Shown here one piece after another: positions 35,858-46,260 of a stretch of 64,000 bases of DNA. The position numbers were made by a program, and so were the translations under genes. Positions within the stretch are counted from its first letter, which is position 1. Each line of letters begins with the position of its first letter. Source of the stretch: Leptospira paudalimensis (GTDB taxonomy: Bacteria > Spirochaetota > Leptospiria > Leptospirales > Leptospiraceae); contig NZ_JAMQPR010000001.1 in NCBI RefSeq assembly GCF_026151345.1, forward strand, positions 2,924,676-2,988,675, in the 5' to 3' direction. The notes under the pieces are model-generated. The model ran no database searches. It had not been told where the DNA came from and was given only the letters and a program-made list of their open reading frames with translations.

Positions 35858-37276
35858 ATGAACGTTTATTACAAAATCGGCATCTACCTTTCCCTTCTGT
35901 TTGTGACATCCATTCTTTCAGAAGAAATGAAAGTCGCACAAGCAAGTGAGGCTCTCAGGAGACAACTAACGGATGAAAACCCAAGGTCTTCCCTTGGATC
36001 TAGTCTGTATCCAGATGACCAAAAATACACCAGAGATATTGATTTAGAAACCGCTGAATCATTATTATGGAAAAACAACTTACTCCTCATTGCATCTCGG
36101 TTCCAAATTGATGTTAAAAAAGCTGGAATTTTACAAGCAGGGTTATATGCAAACCCAAACATTGCTATTGACCAAAGTATTTATGCTGAACCTACACAGA
36201 GGTATTTTGATACAACTCGTTCGGGCCAATCTGTTGTCCAAGTACAACAAGTATTTTTGTTAGGTGGTAAAATTGATAAACGAGTTAAAGTTGCTGAACT
36301 AAATGCTAAAATTTCTGAACAAGAATTTTATGACTTAACCAGAGCACTCATTACAAAACTGAGAAGAACGTTTTATACAATTTACTTCTATAAAAAGGCA
36401 GTGGTTTTTTATGACCAAAGTATAGCTTCTATTGAAAAAACAGTAGAGTCCTCTGAACTCGCTTACAAACGAAGAGCTCTCTTACAAGCAGAACACTTAC
36501 GTCTTAAAGCTTTATTATTCTTTCTTAAAAAAGAGAGAGAAGACTTAGCAATCAAAGTCTACGAAAAAGAAGCAGAATTAAAAATCCTATTAAATGATGA
36601 TTTTTTTCGTGATGCAAGAGTTGAATTTTCTCCTAAAATCAATGAAAAACATTTGGATTCAATTGTTCCAAATAATGTAAAACTCGAAGATTTAGTTGAG
36701 ATCGCACGTGAGAATCGACCTGACCTTAAAAAAGCATTACAAACATTACGTTATGAGGAAGCAAATCTAGAACTCCAATATGCAAATGCCATTCCTGATT
36801 TATCCTTTGGTCCTGTATATAACAGAGGAGGAACGGCTTTTCAAAATTATTGGGGAGTCACTGCACAGTTAACAGTTCCATTATTTGATCGAAACCAAGG
36901 GAATATCCAAGCAGCGGAAAAAGCAATTTTAGTTCGTAAACAAGAACTAAAAAACAATATCTTGGAAGTAGAAAACGAAGTGGCTGTTGCTTACCAATCT
37001 GCTCGAATCAAAGACGCTTTATACAAACGATTCATCGATGCTTATATCAAGGATTACGGGAGTTTATCTTTAGATATGATTATGAGTTATGAAAAGAAAT
37101 ACATCACGATCCTCGAGTTCGCAGACTTCTTTGAAACATACCGATCCAGTGTTGTTGAGATGTTAAAACTCCAAACGGATCGTATGGAAGCCATTGAAAA
37201 TGTAAATTATGCCGTGGGAAAAGGAATCTTCATCCCCAAGTCCGAAAACCAAACTTATCCAAAATCTGAGGAATAA
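35858..37276 (+). CDS. TolC-family outer-membrane channel (CzcC-like)
   Basis: 472 residues with a signal peptide ([23 protein letters not shown]). Two outer-membrane-efflux repeats follow: the first around [40 protein letters not shown], the second around [61 protein letters not shown] is the usual hairpin region. It forms the outer-membrane duct of a tripartite heavy-metal pump. The adaptor gene starts two bases after its stop. Confidence 0.88.
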   Translation: MNVYYKIGIYLSLLFVTSILSEEMKVAQASEALRRQLTDENPRSSLGSSLYPDDQKYTRDIDLETAESLLWKNNLLLIASRFQIDVKKAGILQAGLYANPNIAIDQSIYAEPTQRYFDTTRSGQSVVQVQQVFLLGGKIDKRVKVAELNAKISEQEFYDLTRALITKLRRTFYTIYFYKKAVVFYDQSIASIEKTVESSELAYKRRALLQAEHLRLKALLFFLKKEREDLAIKVYEKEAELKILLNDDFFRDARVEFSPKINEKHLDSIVPNNVKLEDLVEIARENRPDLKKALQTLRYEEANLELQYANAIPDLSFGPVYNRGGTAFQNYWGVTAQLTVPLFDRNQGNIQAAEKAILVRKQELKNNILEVENEVAVAYQSARIKDALYKRFIDAYIKDYGSLSLDMIMSYEKKYITILEFADFFETYRSSVVEMLKLQTDRMEAIENVNYAVGKGIFIPKSENQTYPKSEE

Positions 37277-37277
37277 A

Positions 37278-38285
37278 ATGTTAGTTACCTTAAAATCGTT
37301 AAATCAAAAAGCAAAAATCCTCCTGATTTCTGGAGTTGTATTAATTGTTATCGCTGTTTTGTTTTTGGTGTTTTCCAAAAGTGCAAAACCTGCTCACAAA
37401 CATCCTGAAAAAGCTGAAGTTTTTGATGATGGATTACGAATTGAATTTAAACCCAACAGTCCAGGCCTTGAGATCGTTAGATCAACCGTCATTGGTGGTG
37501 GTGGAGAGTTTGTAAGTTTAGAAGCACCTGCAAGGCTTATTGCTTCCACTTCTCCTTCAGTTAGTAATGGAGCAAGAATCATTCTCTTCGAATCAGCAGA
37601 GTTAAACGATTTGTATGTCGGTTATGTCCATGCAAAGAACAAACTCCACAGGTCCAATAAAAACTTAAATCGTATCAAAGATATGTTTGTTCACCGAGTT
37701 GCTACAGAAAAAGATTTGGTAGAATCTGAAACTGATGCTGGTAACGATGCAGCGGAACTCGCAGAATTCGAAGGAAAACTTCGTGCGCAAGGATTAAATC
37801 CAAGTGAGTTAAGTACTGCAGGAAGTTTAAAAGCATGGATCATTACTGATGTTCCTGAATCACAAATCTCAACATTAAAAAAAGGAAGAAAAGTAAAAGT
37901 GGTTTTTGCCTCTTTCCCTGATGAAGAGTTTATTGGAACTGCTGAAGCGATTGGAGATAACGTAGACCCATTAACGAGAACTGCAAAAATGCGTATCATC
38001 GTTGTGAACGAAAAATACAGATTAAAACCAGGTATGTTTGGTGTTGTAAAATTCCCTGAACAAACTGGTGGAGATAGTGTTGTATTACCTTATACAGCAA
38101 TCGTGACTGTTGAAGGTAAAAACTACGTGTTTGTCGAAGAAAAACCATTAACATTCAAAAGACGTGAAGTTGTTTTGGGAATCTCAACAAAAGAACGAGT
38201 GAACATCATCGAAGGACTTTCTCCTGGTGAAAAAGTAGCGATTCAAGGTTCCATATTGTTAAAAGGTCTCAGTTTTGGTTTCTAA
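37278..38285 (+). CDS. RND efflux periplasmic adaptor (CzcB/CusB-like)
   Basis: 335 residues; GAGG lies just ahead of the ATG at 37278. One N-terminal membrane anchor ([19 protein letters not shown]) is followed by a short His-bearing linker ([12 protein letters not shown]). The barrel-sandwich/hairpin part contains [20 protein letters not shown]. The beta-barrel and membrane-proximal part contains [38 protein letters not shown] and [12 protein letters not shown]. It links the inner-membrane pump to the TolC-like channel. Confidence 0.88.
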   Translation: MLVTLKSLNQKAKILLISGVVLIVIAVLFLVFSKSAKPAHKHPEKAEVFDDGLRIEFKPNSPGLEIVRSTVIGGGGEFVSLEAPARLIASTSPSVSNGARIILFESAELNDLYVGYVHAKNKLHRSNKNLNRIKDMFVHRVATEKDLVESETDAGNDAAELAEFEGKLRAQGLNPSELSTAGSLKAWIITDVPESQISTLKKGRKVKVVFASFPDEEFIGTAEAIGDNVDPLTRTAKMRIIVVNEKYRLKPGMFGVVKFPEQTGGDSVVLPYTAIVTVEGKNYVFVEEKPLTFKRREVVLGISTKERVNIIEGLSPGEKVAIQGSILLKGLSFGF

Positions 38286-38286
38286 G

Positions 38287-39036
38287 ATGAAGCAGATAAT
38301 CTTTAGTCTTTTATTTCTTACTGTTCTAGGAACCAATTTATATTCTCAATCATCTCCTTATCCAAAGGATAAAAATGGGAATGAAATCAAACCAGAATGG
38401 ACTCCTACTCAACCAAATGAATCTGCTTTTGGTGATGATGAAAAACTAAATCAAAATAGTTTAGATGAAAAACGATTACCAAAAACGACTAACTTTTGGG
38501 TTTATGGTGCATCGATTGGTTCTCCTGCGAGTATTAATTTTAATTTAGGTTATTACTGGAAAGACATCGTATTACGAGGGTCTGGTGGTGTATGGGGACC
38601 ACAATGGAAAGGTGGCCAAATTGATTTAGGTTATACTTTTTGGAAAACACCTGTCATAACTCACAGTATCTCAATTGTAGGTGGTTATTTTGAAGTAAAT
38701 CCATTTGCGCCCGAAGTAGGTCGTGGTGGTCAATCCTCATACCCAACTGGAGTAAACATTCCTGGATACAATAGACGAGATCCAACACAGGAAGATTTAC
38801 TCATTCGCTCCTATATTAATTCCATCGATTCCAATGTGGCTACTTATCTCGAATATGAAAGTAGAGAGAGACAAAGAGTTCATTTAACTCAAAGATATAT
38901 TGGAGTTACGTACGACTTTTTACTTGGAAACTTCTTCCTACAGTTAGGTGGAGGAGTTGGACAAGGCGATTATAGAAACCCTCAGCTTTTGCTACAAATG
39001 GGTTACCTCTTCAATACGAGGGAGTATCATGATTAA
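38287..39036 (+). CDS. Exported protein inside the efflux operon, probably outer-membrane or periplasmic
   Basis: 249 residues from ATG 38287, which gives a signal peptide ([20 protein letters not shown]). A TTG 12 bases earlier is placed better relative to AAAAGG and overlaps the adaptor gene. The mature protein alternates Gly/aromatic strands ([60 protein letters not shown]) as in a small beta-barrel. This extra component is not part of the standard CzcCBA set. Its end overlaps the pump gene by 8 bases, so it is tightly coupled. Confidence 0.7.
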   Translation: MKQIIFSLLFLTVLGTNLYSQSSPYPKDKNGNEIKPEWTPTQPNESAFGDDEKLNQNSLDEKRLPKTTNFWVYGASIGSPASINFNLGYYWKDIVLRGSGGVWGPQWKGGQIDLGYTFWKTPVITHSISIVGGYFEVNPFAPEVGRGGQSSYPTGVNIPGYNRRDPTQEDLLIRSYINSIDSNVATYLEYESRERQRVHLTQRYIGVTYDFLLGNFFLQLGGGVGQGDYRNPQLLLQMGYLFNTREYHD

Positions 39037-42000
39037 AGATTTTATTGAAACAGCACTTAAAAATCGAATTACCACAATCATTGCAGCAATTGTTGCAGTA
39101 TTATTTGGAATTTGGGCATGGATAGACATTCGTAAAGAAGCATATTCCGACATCGCTGACACTCAAGTTCGATTGATTGCAAAATTTCCTGGGAAAGCAG
39201 CTGTAGAAGTTGAAGAAAGGGTAACTCTTCCCATAGAACGTGTATTAAACGCAATTCCTAAGGTTGCGGTGCGACGTTCAAGAACCATCAATGGTCTCGT
39301 TGTATTCCAATTTGTTTTTGAAGATGGAACAGACGATTATTTTGCACGTATGAGACTTATGGAACGTGTCGCGGATGCTGACATTCCAGAAGATGTACAC
39401 CCTGCATTAGGACCCATGAGTTCACCTGTGGGTGAGATTTATCGATATGTTTTAGAATCTTCCGAGAATCACACCCCAATGGAACTACGAACCATCCAAG
39501 ATTGGATTGTAATGCCTAAAATGTTACAAATTCCTGGGATTGCAGATGTTGTCACATTCGGTGGATTACCCAAACAATACCATGTTGTAACCTCACCAGA
39601 CAAACTGATTCGTTTTAAATTAACAATCGGTGATGTGATCAAAGCCATTCAAGAGAACAACTTAAATACTGGAGGGAATTTACTCCTCCAAGGGGAACAA
39701 GGTTTTCCTATCCGTTCTCTCGGAGCCATTCGGGATCCTAAACACATTGAAAACATCGTAGTGAAAACTGTGAATGGAGTTCCTGTGTTTATCCGTGATT
39801 TGGGTTCGGTTGAAATTTCTCATCCGATTCCAAGTGGGGTTTTGGGTTATACTGTCCAAAACGAAGAAGAAGGTTTAATTGATGTTGACTCATCTGTCCA
39901 AGGTTTGGTGGCGATGAGACGTTGGGGAGATCCCAATGAGATGGGAGAACGTATCCGTGAAAAAGTCAAAGAAATCAATGAAAACTACCTTCCTAAGGGA
40001 GTTCAACTTCGTAACACATATGATAGAACAGATTTAGTAAATTATACTCTTCGAACGATTGGAAAAACATTGGTTGAAGGGGTTGTTGTCGTAAGTTTAG
40101 TATTAATTTTCTTTATTGGAAGTGTAAGGGCAAGTCTTGTCGTTGTGGCAACCATTCCATTTGCCATGTTGTTTGCATTTTTACTCATGAACATGTCTGG
40201 AATTCCAGCAAGTTTACTTTCGTTAGGTGCCATTGACTTCGGTATTATCGTAGATGGTGCTGTCATCATGGTGGAAAATATCATGCGACGTTATCGTGAT
40301 GCCACACCTGAAGAAAAATCACATGGAATCCTTGCTTTTACAAGAGATTCTGCATCTGAAGTTGGAACAGAAATTCTATTTTCCATCTTAATCATCATCC
40401 TAGCGTATCTTCCAATTTTCTCGTTTGAACGGATCGAAGGTCGATTATTCAAACCAATGGCGTTTACCATTTCCTTTGCGATTTTAGGAGCACTCATATT
40501 CGCAATGGCAGTGATCCCTGTGATCATGTCGATCATCTATAAACATTATTTTGAATCGGCAAATCCTGGACCAATTGAATGGCACAATCCATTTTATGAT
40601 TGGATTGAAGGAAAATACAAACGTCTCATTGAATTCATCGTCAATCGTTCCAAAAAAGCAGTTCGTTATACATTCAGTGTTGTGACCATCTTCTTAGCAA
40701 TTGGTATGTTTTCATTAGGAACAGAATTTTTACCGGAAATGGACGAAGGTGGATTTAACATTCGTATCTTTTTTCCAGTGGGAATTTCACTTCCAGAAGC
40801 TAGAAAATTTATGCCAAAGATCAGGCAAACAATCTATAAAAATGAACAAGTCAGCGTGGTCATTTCCCAGTTAGGTAGAAATGATGATGGAACAGATCCA
40901 CTTCCACCAAACCGACTCGAAGTATTGATTGGTTTAAAAGACTATAGTAAGTGGAAAGAAAAAATCACCAAACAAGAATTATTACTCAGAATGAAAAATG
41001 ATTTGGAAGCCACTTTACCAGGTGCAAGGATCAGTTTTTCTCAACCGATTATGGACAACTTGTCCGAAGCAATCATGGGTACGATTGCCGACCTTGCAGT
41101 GTTTGTATCAGGAAATGATTTAAAAATCATGCGCGGGATCGGAAATGAAGTTCTAAAAGAAATCAAAGAAATGAAAGGTGCCAGTGAATATGGTATCGAA
41201 CAAGAGGCGGAAAGTCCGCAGTTAACAATCAATATCAATCGAGAAGCTGCGGCACGTTTTGGTATCAATGTAATTGATATCCAACAAATGATTGAGGCCG
41301 CGATCGGGATGCAAAGAATTAGCACTTTGTATGAAGGTCCATCTGACATTCCGCCAAAAACTCCAGCTCGTTTTGGAATCGTAGTACGATTTTCAAAAGA
41401 TTACCGTGCATCAAAACAAGCGATTGAAAATATGCCAATCATCTCTCCCAAAGGAGAAAGGATCCCATTATCTCAGTTAGCTGATATTGAAGTCATTGAT
41501 GGACCAACAATGATCTTTAGGCAAGAAGGCCGTCGGGTTGTAACTGTTAGAACAAACATTAGAGGGCGAGACCAAGGTGGATTTGTTTCTGAACTCCAAA
41601 AACGTGTTAAGAAAAAAATCAAACTGCCAGACGGTTATGAAATTCGATTTGGGGGACAATATGAAAACCTTTCTAGGGTTGGGAAAAAATTAGCAATCGT
41701 CATTCCCATTACAATACTCATCATCTTCGGAGTATTGTACTTGTTATATCGCAACCTAAAGTATGTCTATGTTGCACTTGCTTGTATTCCCCTTTCCTTA
41801 CTTGGGGGAATTTATGCACTATTACTTCGAGGGTATTACTTCAATGTATCAGGTGGAGTTGGATTTATTTCACTCTTTGGAATTGCAACCATGGCAGGGG
41901 TGTTATTTGTTTCAAGGACCAACCACCTACTCATTGAAGAACCAGATATTTCAACGAAAGCGGCAGTAAAAAAAGCTGCCGTCATCCAGTTACGTCCAAT

Positions 42001-42337
42001 GCTTATGACCATGTTACTCGCGTTACTCGGTCTAATTCCTGCAACTTTAGGAACAGGAGTAGGATCAGACGTACAAAGACCATTGGCAACGGTGATTGTG
42101 GGTGGATTATTTTCAGCTATGTGCCTTGTTTTAACTATCCTACCTTCTCTTTACCTAGTCGTAGTTGGGGAAAGGAAACCAGATGCAAAAGAATTAGAAG
42201 AAATGAGTCATAAAAAACACATTCCATTTCTAGATTTTGTGAACGAACTGAGTGAAGAACCTTTAGAAGAAGAAGATGATGACAATGATTCTCCTTCCAA
42301 GAAGAAAAAACCTTCTAAAAAAAGGAAAAAAACTTAA
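39029..42337 (+). CDS. czcA: Heavy-metal RND efflux pump (CzcA-like)
   Basis: 1102 residues; the start at 39029 follows GAGGGAG. About 12 membrane helices flank two large periplasmic domains. The helix-4 signature [15 protein letters not shown] (Asp, Asp, Glu proton-relay residues) is diagnostic of the heavy-metal (HME) RND subfamily, and [24 protein letters not shown] is the matching first periplasmic motif. The methionine cluster of Cu/Ag pumps (CusA) is not evident, so a divalent metal such as Zn, Co, Cd or Ni is more likely. The C-terminus carries an acidic then very lysine-rich tail. Confidence 0.92.
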   Translation: MIKDFIETALKNRITTIIAAIVAVLFGIWAWIDIRKEAYSDIADTQVRLIAKFPGKAAVEVEERVTLPIERVLNAIPKVAVRRSRTINGLVVFQFVFEDGTDDYFARMRLMERVADADIPEDVHPALGPMSSPVGEIYRYVLESSENHTPMELRTIQDWIVMPKMLQIPGIADVVTFGGLPKQYHVVTSPDKLIRFKLTIGDVIKAIQENNLNTGGNLLLQGEQGFPIRSLGAIRDPKHIENIVVKTVNGVPVFIRDLGSVEISHPIPSGVLGYTVQNEEEGLIDVDSSVQGLVAMRRWGDPNEMGERIREKVKEINENYLPKGVQLRNTYDRTDLVNYTLRTIGKTLVEGVVVVSLVLIFFIGSVRASLVVVATIPFAMLFAFLLMNMSGIPASLLSLGAIDFGIIVDGAVIMVENIMRRYRDATPEEKSHGILAFTRDSASEVGTEILFSILIIILAYLPIFSFERIEGRLFKPMAFTISFAILGALIFAMAVIPVIMSIIYKHYFESANPGPIEWHNPFYDWIEGKYKRLIEFIVNRSKKAVRYTFSVVTIFLAIGMFSLGTEFLPEMDEGGFNIRIFFPVGISLPEARKFMPKIRQTIYKNEQVSVVISQLGRNDDGTDPLPPNRLEVLIGLKDYSKWKEKITKQELLLRMKNDLEATLPGARISFSQPIMDNLSEAIMGTIADLAVFVSGNDLKIMRGIGNEVLKEIKEMKGASEYGIEQEAESPQLTININREAAARFGINVIDIQQMIEAAIGMQRISTLYEGPSDIPPKTPARFGIVVRFSKDYRASKQAIENMPIISPKGERIPLSQLADIEVIDGPTMIFRQEGRRVVTVRTNIRGRDQGGFVSELQKRVKKKIKLPDGYEIRFGGQYENLSRVGKKLAIVIPITILIIFGVLYLLYRNLKYVYVALACIPLSLLGGIYALLLRGYYFNVSGGVGFISLFGIATMAGVLFVSRTNHLLIEEPDISTKAAVKKAAVIQLRPMLMTMLLALLGLIPATLGTGVGSDVQRPLATVIVGGLFSAMCLVLTILPSLYLVVVGERKPDAKELEEMSHKKHIPFLDFVNELSEEPLEEEDDDNDSPSKKKKPSKKRKKT

Positions 42338-42380
42338 AATACGAAACTATCATAAAAAAGTAAGTAGAGTGTAGAACTAA

Positions 42381-42411
42381 CCTCTGGAAACAAATTCCAG
42401 AGGTTTTTTTT
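42381..42411 (+). terminator. Terminator of the metal-efflux operon
   Basis: CCTCTGGAA (42381-42389) pairs with TTCCAGAGG (42395-42403), followed by eight T residues. The T run overlaps the stop codon of the convergent porin gene. Confidence 0.9.
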
Positions 42412-43672
42412 ATATCCTAACTGTTGCCGCAACCACAAACAATCGTTCCACTCGAGTCCTTCTATTATGATCCGTTTCAAAAACTGCATCCATCGATTCC
42501 CTTTGGATGGCCTCAAATCGCAAAAGTCCAGGTAACCAATTTAATAAATCAAAAGTGATCGTATACCCATTGGTTAAAAATCCATTTCTGGTATAAGTTG
42601 GCGCTAACACTTGTTTTGGATCATAAAATCGTTCCAAACGTAAACTAAGTCTAAATATATCTTCATACCGAAAACTTGTCCAGAATGTACCGTGATACCA
42701 TTGGTTATAAACTCTAGACTCTCGGCTGATGTACATTGGCAAAACTGGATTGATTTCTTTCCACCAAGGTTCATATGATAATGATTCCTTTGTCTTTTGT
42801 GCTCCAATGTCCCCAGACATGGCAAAGGACAACCAATCTAAAACTTTCCATTCAACGATTGTATTATTGTACAACCTGGTTTGTTTTCGTTCATAGTCTG
42901 GTGCCTCATTCCCTACAAATTGATTCGCAGTCAGAATAAAATTAGAAGTAAAATGGTATTTAAATTGAGTTCCTAGTGCCTTATCTTTATTTTGTTCTGT
43001 TATATTTTGCCAACCATTCATCACATGAAATTGAAATTGAAATTTTTCACTGAACTTAGTTATTAATCTTACTCCTGAGGAATAATAAGGAACGTAGTCG
43101 AGTGCCATAGCTCTCGTATAATTCCAGTTATCTGACGAAATCCAAGATTCATGTCCAATATGACCGAAATAAATTCCTGCATCTAACCAAGTGTTTTTAG
43201 TTAACTTAAAACCGACATAGGCTTCTTGGATGTGTTTAACAGCATTTTGATTCGAACTTAATTCTCGGTTACTTTCTGCCGCATAATTCGTATTGACTGA
43301 AGTTCCAAACTGTAATGCAATTCTACCTCGGATTTTTTCTTCCTGCCACTTTGCATCGACAAAACCTAAATTGACATTAAACTCGTCATTCCTTACCGCT
43401 TGTGTTGTATAAGCACGTTCTTTTGACCCAGGGTGATTTGCATTATGCGAATAGTATGTATCAACAAAAGCGCCAAATTTTAAACTTTTCGGTAATACAT
43501 TTGGGTTATCTTGATTTGGATTGGATGAATCGTTTTGATTCTTTTGGACAATTTGATTTGTATCTTTGTTTTGATTTGATGCATTCGTTTCCTCAGCCAA
43601 TAGATTTCCTGAAAGAAGGAAAATTAAGGAAAGAAGGGAGAGTAATGAAAGAAATTGATTCCGTGTTGGCAT
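42410..43672 (-). CDS. Outer-membrane porin, OmpL-like beta-barrel (BBP2 type)
   Basis: 420 residues. There is a signal peptide (FLSLLSLLSLIFLLSGNLLAEE), then an Asn/Gln-rich linker, then a beta-barrel starting SLKFGAFVDTYYSHNANHPG. Characteristic strands include VNLGFVDAKWQEEKIRGRIALQFG, HIQEAYVGFKL, WLDAGIYFGHIGHESWIS and VRLITKFSEKFQFQFHVMNGWQ. This layout matches the putative beta-barrel porin-2 (OmpL-like) family. The start codon is preceded by a hairpin that includes the ribosome site. The cytochrome gene lies 33 bases upstream on the same strand. Confidence 0.83.
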   Translation of the reverse strand: MPTRNQFLSLLSLLSLIFLLSGNLLAEETNASNQNKDTNQIVQKNQNDSSNPNQDNPNVLPKSLKFGAFVDTYYSHNANHPGSKERAYTTQAVRNDEFNVNLGFVDAKWQEEKIRGRIALQFGTSVNTNYAAESNRELSSNQNAVKHIQEAYVGFKLTKNTWLDAGIYFGHIGHESWISSDNWNYTRAMALDYVPYYSSGVRLITKFSEKFQFQFHVMNGWQNITEQNKDKALGTQFKYHFTSNFILTANQFVGNEAPDYERKQTRLYNNTIVEWKVLDWLSFAMSGDIGAQKTKESLSYEPWWKEINPVLPMYISRESRVYNQWYHGTFWTSFRYEDIFRLSLRLERFYDPKQVLAPTYTRNGFLTNGYTITFDLLNWLPGLLRFEAIQRESMDAVFETDHNRRTRVERLFVVAATVRI

Positions 43673-43677
43673 GAAAT

Positions 43678-43696
43678 TCCGCTCATTACGAGCGGA
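43678..43696 (-). promoter_or_regulatory. Hairpin covering the porin ribosome-binding site
   Basis: TCCGCTC / GAGCGGA (7 bp, 5-base loop). Read on the minus strand, its 3' arm is the GAGCGGA that lies five bases before the porin ATG. There is no T tract, so translational control or RNA processing is more likely than termination. Confidence 0.45.
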
Positions 43697-43705
43697 GTTT
43701 AAAAC

Positions 43706-44107
43706 TTACTTTTTAAGAAGTTCTTTGATCTCTTTTGGAAATGGAAGTAACTCTTCTGGAACTTGGATTAACTTTTTACGATAGTTCTTTTTGTACTCTT
43801 TCTTAAATTTAGTATGGCAAGATTTACAAGTCTCATCTGGTTTTCCTAAAGCAAGTTTGGAATCGATGATTTCTTTCCATTCTGCTTTTTGGTCTTCTGG
43901 AGCCATGTCTGGAACTTTTGCGAGAATTTTATTGAGATAATCAGCATTATCCTTTTTGTCATATAACTTCGTCGCTGGTTTTGTATACTCTTCCATAAAA
44001 TCATGGAGGTTCATCTCTGTGACTGATTTTGCTTTTTTTTCAGCGTTTAGTACAAACCCGAAAGAAACAAAAACCAACACCATACTCAAAAGTAATTTTA
44101 ATTTCAT
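43706..44107 (-). CDS. Exported c-type cytochrome, single haem
   Basis: 133 residues starting at 44107, with GAAGGTAG ahead of the ATG. There is a signal peptide (MKLKLLLSMVLVFVSFGFVLNAE) and one haem-binding CKSCH motif near residue 98 (DETCKSCHTKFKKEY). The position of the motif close to the C-terminus and the helical make-up resemble cytochrome c' or a helical cytochrome. Charged Lys-rich surroundings are notable. It lies between the DUF455 gene and the porin on the same strand and may pass electrons in the periplasm. Confidence 0.78.
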   Translation of the reverse strand: MKLKLLLSMVLVFVSFGFVLNAEKKAKSVTEMNLHDFMEEYTKPATKLYDKKDNADYLNKILAKVPDMAPEDQKAEWKEIIDSKLALGKPDETCKSCHTKFKKEYKKNYRKKLIQVPEELLPFPKEIKELLKK

Positions 44108-44133
44108 ATCTACCTTCTTGCGAAATTCTAAAG

Positions 44134-45006
44134 TCAATTGGTATTAGAATCAAGTCTGTTTTTACGCATCAGTTCTGATCCAAGACCAAATTTTTTGACT
44201 GATTCCAAATTGACCCGACCTGTATATTCATCCTCATATTTGGATAAATGGTTCACAAAATCCTGGTCCAAACCTGCCAGGTATCTAGTTTCAGGAAAAA
44301 ACAAATATCCCTTTGCACGTCTAGGTGTGAATGGAAATTGAATGAGAGTCAGGTAATGTTCCCAAGAGTTTTTTTCGGGAGGGATTGATTTTTCAAACGC
44401 ACGCACTCCTCTTTTAACATGTTTCACTTCATCCTCAAATATGGTGAGCATGATTTCGGATGTTTTCAAATCTCCAAAATAGGCAAATACGTTTGCATAC
44501 ACTTGCGAATAATCTAAGTTAGCTCCTTCAAACGACAAAGACATAACTGCTGAAAAGGACTCTAAACTGTGAAACTGTTCCAATTGTTTCCAAAAAATAT
44601 AATTTAACGGGATATCTCCAAATTGAACTCCAAAATTATTCATTCTATCTATGTACAATTTTAGATGGCTTTGTTCCTCTTCAATTGTCTTCACCCATCC
44701 ATTTCGGACGGATTTTGGCGCGTTTGGAAAAGCTAAAATTGCCCAGGCAAACAGTTCGATTGCCATAAGCTCATGGTTTGCAAAATGATGGAGAGTCAGT
44801 CCTTTGTTGGATTCTAAATTTAAATGTTCAAGTCTTGGAATTTTCACTTTTTTATCAGAAAACTGAAGTAATTGACTTCTTCCAGGTTTTTGAATGCGAA
44901 GTGGTTTTTCTTCAAACTCTTCCTCCCAATCTTTTGAAGGAGAAAGTAATTTATCTTCCAAATTTGGAGCAAGTAACAGATGTTTTGCGTATTCGGAAAG
45001 TTTCAT
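44134..45006 (-). CDS. DUF455 ferritin-like protein
   Basis: 290 residues. The di-iron-type ligands are visible: HHFANHELMAIELFAWAI, EEEQSHLKLYIDRM and FEDEVKHVKRGVRAFEK, each with the E(xx)H pattern of the ferritin-like superfamily. DUF455 members are uncharacterised and distantly like MiaE. It is cytoplasmic, with no signal peptide. It diverges from the alkyltransferase-like gene over 64 bases that hold a 17-base direct repeat. Confidence 0.82.
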   Translation of the reverse strand: MKLSEYAKHLLLAPNLEDKLLSPSKDWEEEFEEKPLRIQKPGRSQLLQFSDKKVKIPRLEHLNLESNKGLTLHHFANHELMAIELFAWAILAFPNAPKSVRNGWVKTIEEEQSHLKLYIDRMNNFGVQFGDIPLNYIFWKQLEQFHSLESFSAVMSLSFEGANLDYSQVYANVFAYFGDLKTSEIMLTIFEDEVKHVKRGVRAFEKSIPPEKNSWEHYLTLIQFPFTPRRAKGYLFFPETRYLAGLDQDFVNHLSKYEDEYTGRVNLESVKKFGLGSELMRKNRLDSNTN

Positions 45007-45035
45007 TGATTGATTCTAAGAAAATGGATTTACAA

Positions 45036-45074
45036 AAATCCAAATTCATTGATAGATAAATCCAAATTCAATGA
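45036..45074. repeat. 17-base direct repeat in a divergent promoter region
   Basis: AAATCCAAATTCATTGA (45036-45052) and AAATCCAAATTCAATGA (45058-45074) differ by one base and are 22 bases apart, two helical turns. The second copy includes the start codon of the gene at 45071. GGATTT just upstream can also pair with the first AAATCC. Confidence 0.55.
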
Positions 45075-45409
45075 CCACTTCCAATTCGAAAAGTCCGAAT
45101 TTTTACGAATCCGTTTATAACATCGTAAAAAAAATCCCTAAAGGAAAGGTGACTACGTATGGACATATCGCGTTATTACTGGGTAACCCAAGAGCAGCCA
45201 GGGCCGTTGGGTATGCTTTGAATTCACTTAAAAAAGATAGAGAGAACAAAATTCCATGGCAACGAGTGATCAATCGCCAAGGGAGGATTTCGTTTAAAGG
45301 GGATAGTTTTCGTGCAGATTTACAAAAAAAAATCTTACAAACGGAAGGTGTTTTCTTTGATTTAGGTGGTGATCAATTGGATTTTGGCAAGTACGGATGG
45401 TTTCCATAA
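45071..45409 (+). CDS. Alkyltransferase-like DNA-damage protein (ATL)
   Basis: 112 residues, the size of the MGMT DNA-binding domain alone. [41 protein letters not shown] is the winged-helix part with the Arg finger. The active site reads [15 protein letters not shown], so the acceptor Cys of PCHR is replaced by Trp. That is the defining trait of ATL proteins, which bind O6-alkylguanine without repairing it and hand it to nucleotide excision repair. thiD begins two bases after its stop. Confidence 0.9.
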   Translation: MTTSNSKSPNFYESVYNIVKKIPKGKVTTYGHIALLLGNPRAARAVGYALNSLKKDRENKIPWQRVINRQGRISFKGDSFRADLQKKILQTEGVFFDLGGDQLDFGKYGWFP

Positions 45410-45410
45410 A

Positions 45411-46211
45411 ATGAAAAAAGATTTCCCAATCACACTAACAATCGCTGGTTCAGATTCGGGTGGTGGCGCTGGAGTCCAAGCTGATCTCAAAACATTTTCA
45501 TCCTTAGCGACATTTGGAACCACAGTATTCACTTGTTTAACAGCACAAAACCCTGATGGTGTTTCAGGGATTTATGAAATCTCTCCTGATTTTGTTTCTT
45601 CCCAACTACAAGCTGTTTCCAATTATTTCCCAATCAAATCAGCCAAAACAGGAATGTTATATTCTAAGGACATCATCAAAGCTGTTGCGGCATTTTTTTA
45701 CGATAACCCAGACATACAATTGGTTTTGGATCCTGTCATGGTGGCAACGAGTGGTGCAAAACTTCTAAAGGATGATGCCATCCAATCTCTCGTTGAAGAT
45801 TTAATTCCATTATCAAAGATAATCACACCTAACCTGGATGAAGCATCCCTTTTATTAGGTGAAACAGTCAACCAATATGATCAGTTAGTGCCAATGGCAA
45901 AAAAATTATACCAAAAATTCAATGTGCCAGTTTTGTTAAAAGGTGGTCATTTACCAAACGCTAGTGAAGCCACTGATGTTTTATTTGATGGAAATTCCGT
46001 TTATGAATTTTCAAAAACCTTTCTCAAAGACAAACATACCCATGGAACTGGGTGCACTTATTCAGCAGCGATCACAGCCTTCTTAGCTCATGGTAAAAAT
46101 TTAGCAGAAGCTGTTGGTTCCGCTAAGGAATACTTACACTTAACATTGGAAGATGATATTGTAACTGGGCCTACCCATCATTTAAATCATTTCCCGGAAC
46201 CAAGTAACTAA
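45411..46211 (+). CDS. thiD: Hydroxymethylpyrimidine / phosphomethylpyrimidine kinase
   Basis: 266 residues. [26 protein letters not shown] is the diagnostic ribokinase-like N-terminus, and [20 protein letters not shown] carries the anion hole and catalytic region. It phosphorylates HMP and HMP-P in thiamine synthesis (or salvage). The length is standard. It is cotranscribed with the ATL gene, which is probably a convenience of packing. Confidence 0.95.
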   Translation: MKKDFPITLTIAGSDSGGGAGVQADLKTFSSLATFGTTVFTCLTAQNPDGVSGIYEISPDFVSSQLQAVSNYFPIKSAKTGMLYSKDIIKAVAAFFYDNPDIQLVLDPVMVATSGAKLLKDDAIQSLVEDLIPLSKIITPNLDEASLLLGETVNQYDQLVPMAKKLYQKFNVPVLLKGGHLPNASEATDVLFDGNSVYEFSKTFLKDKHTHGTGCTYSAAITAFLAHGKNLAEAVGSAKEYLHLTLEDDIVTGPTHHLNHFPEPSN

Positions 46212-46214
46212 TAG

Positions 46215-46260
46215 ACTCAATATAAAATTAATACTCGATATTGAGTTCTTTGATTTTTTT
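46215..46260 (+). terminator. Terminator of the ATL-thiD operon
   Basis: ACTCAATAT (46215-46223) pairs with ATATTGAGT (46238-46246), followed by TCTTTGATTTTTTT. The second arm and the T run lie inside the 3' coding end of the convergent sigma-54 activator. Confidence 0.6.
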
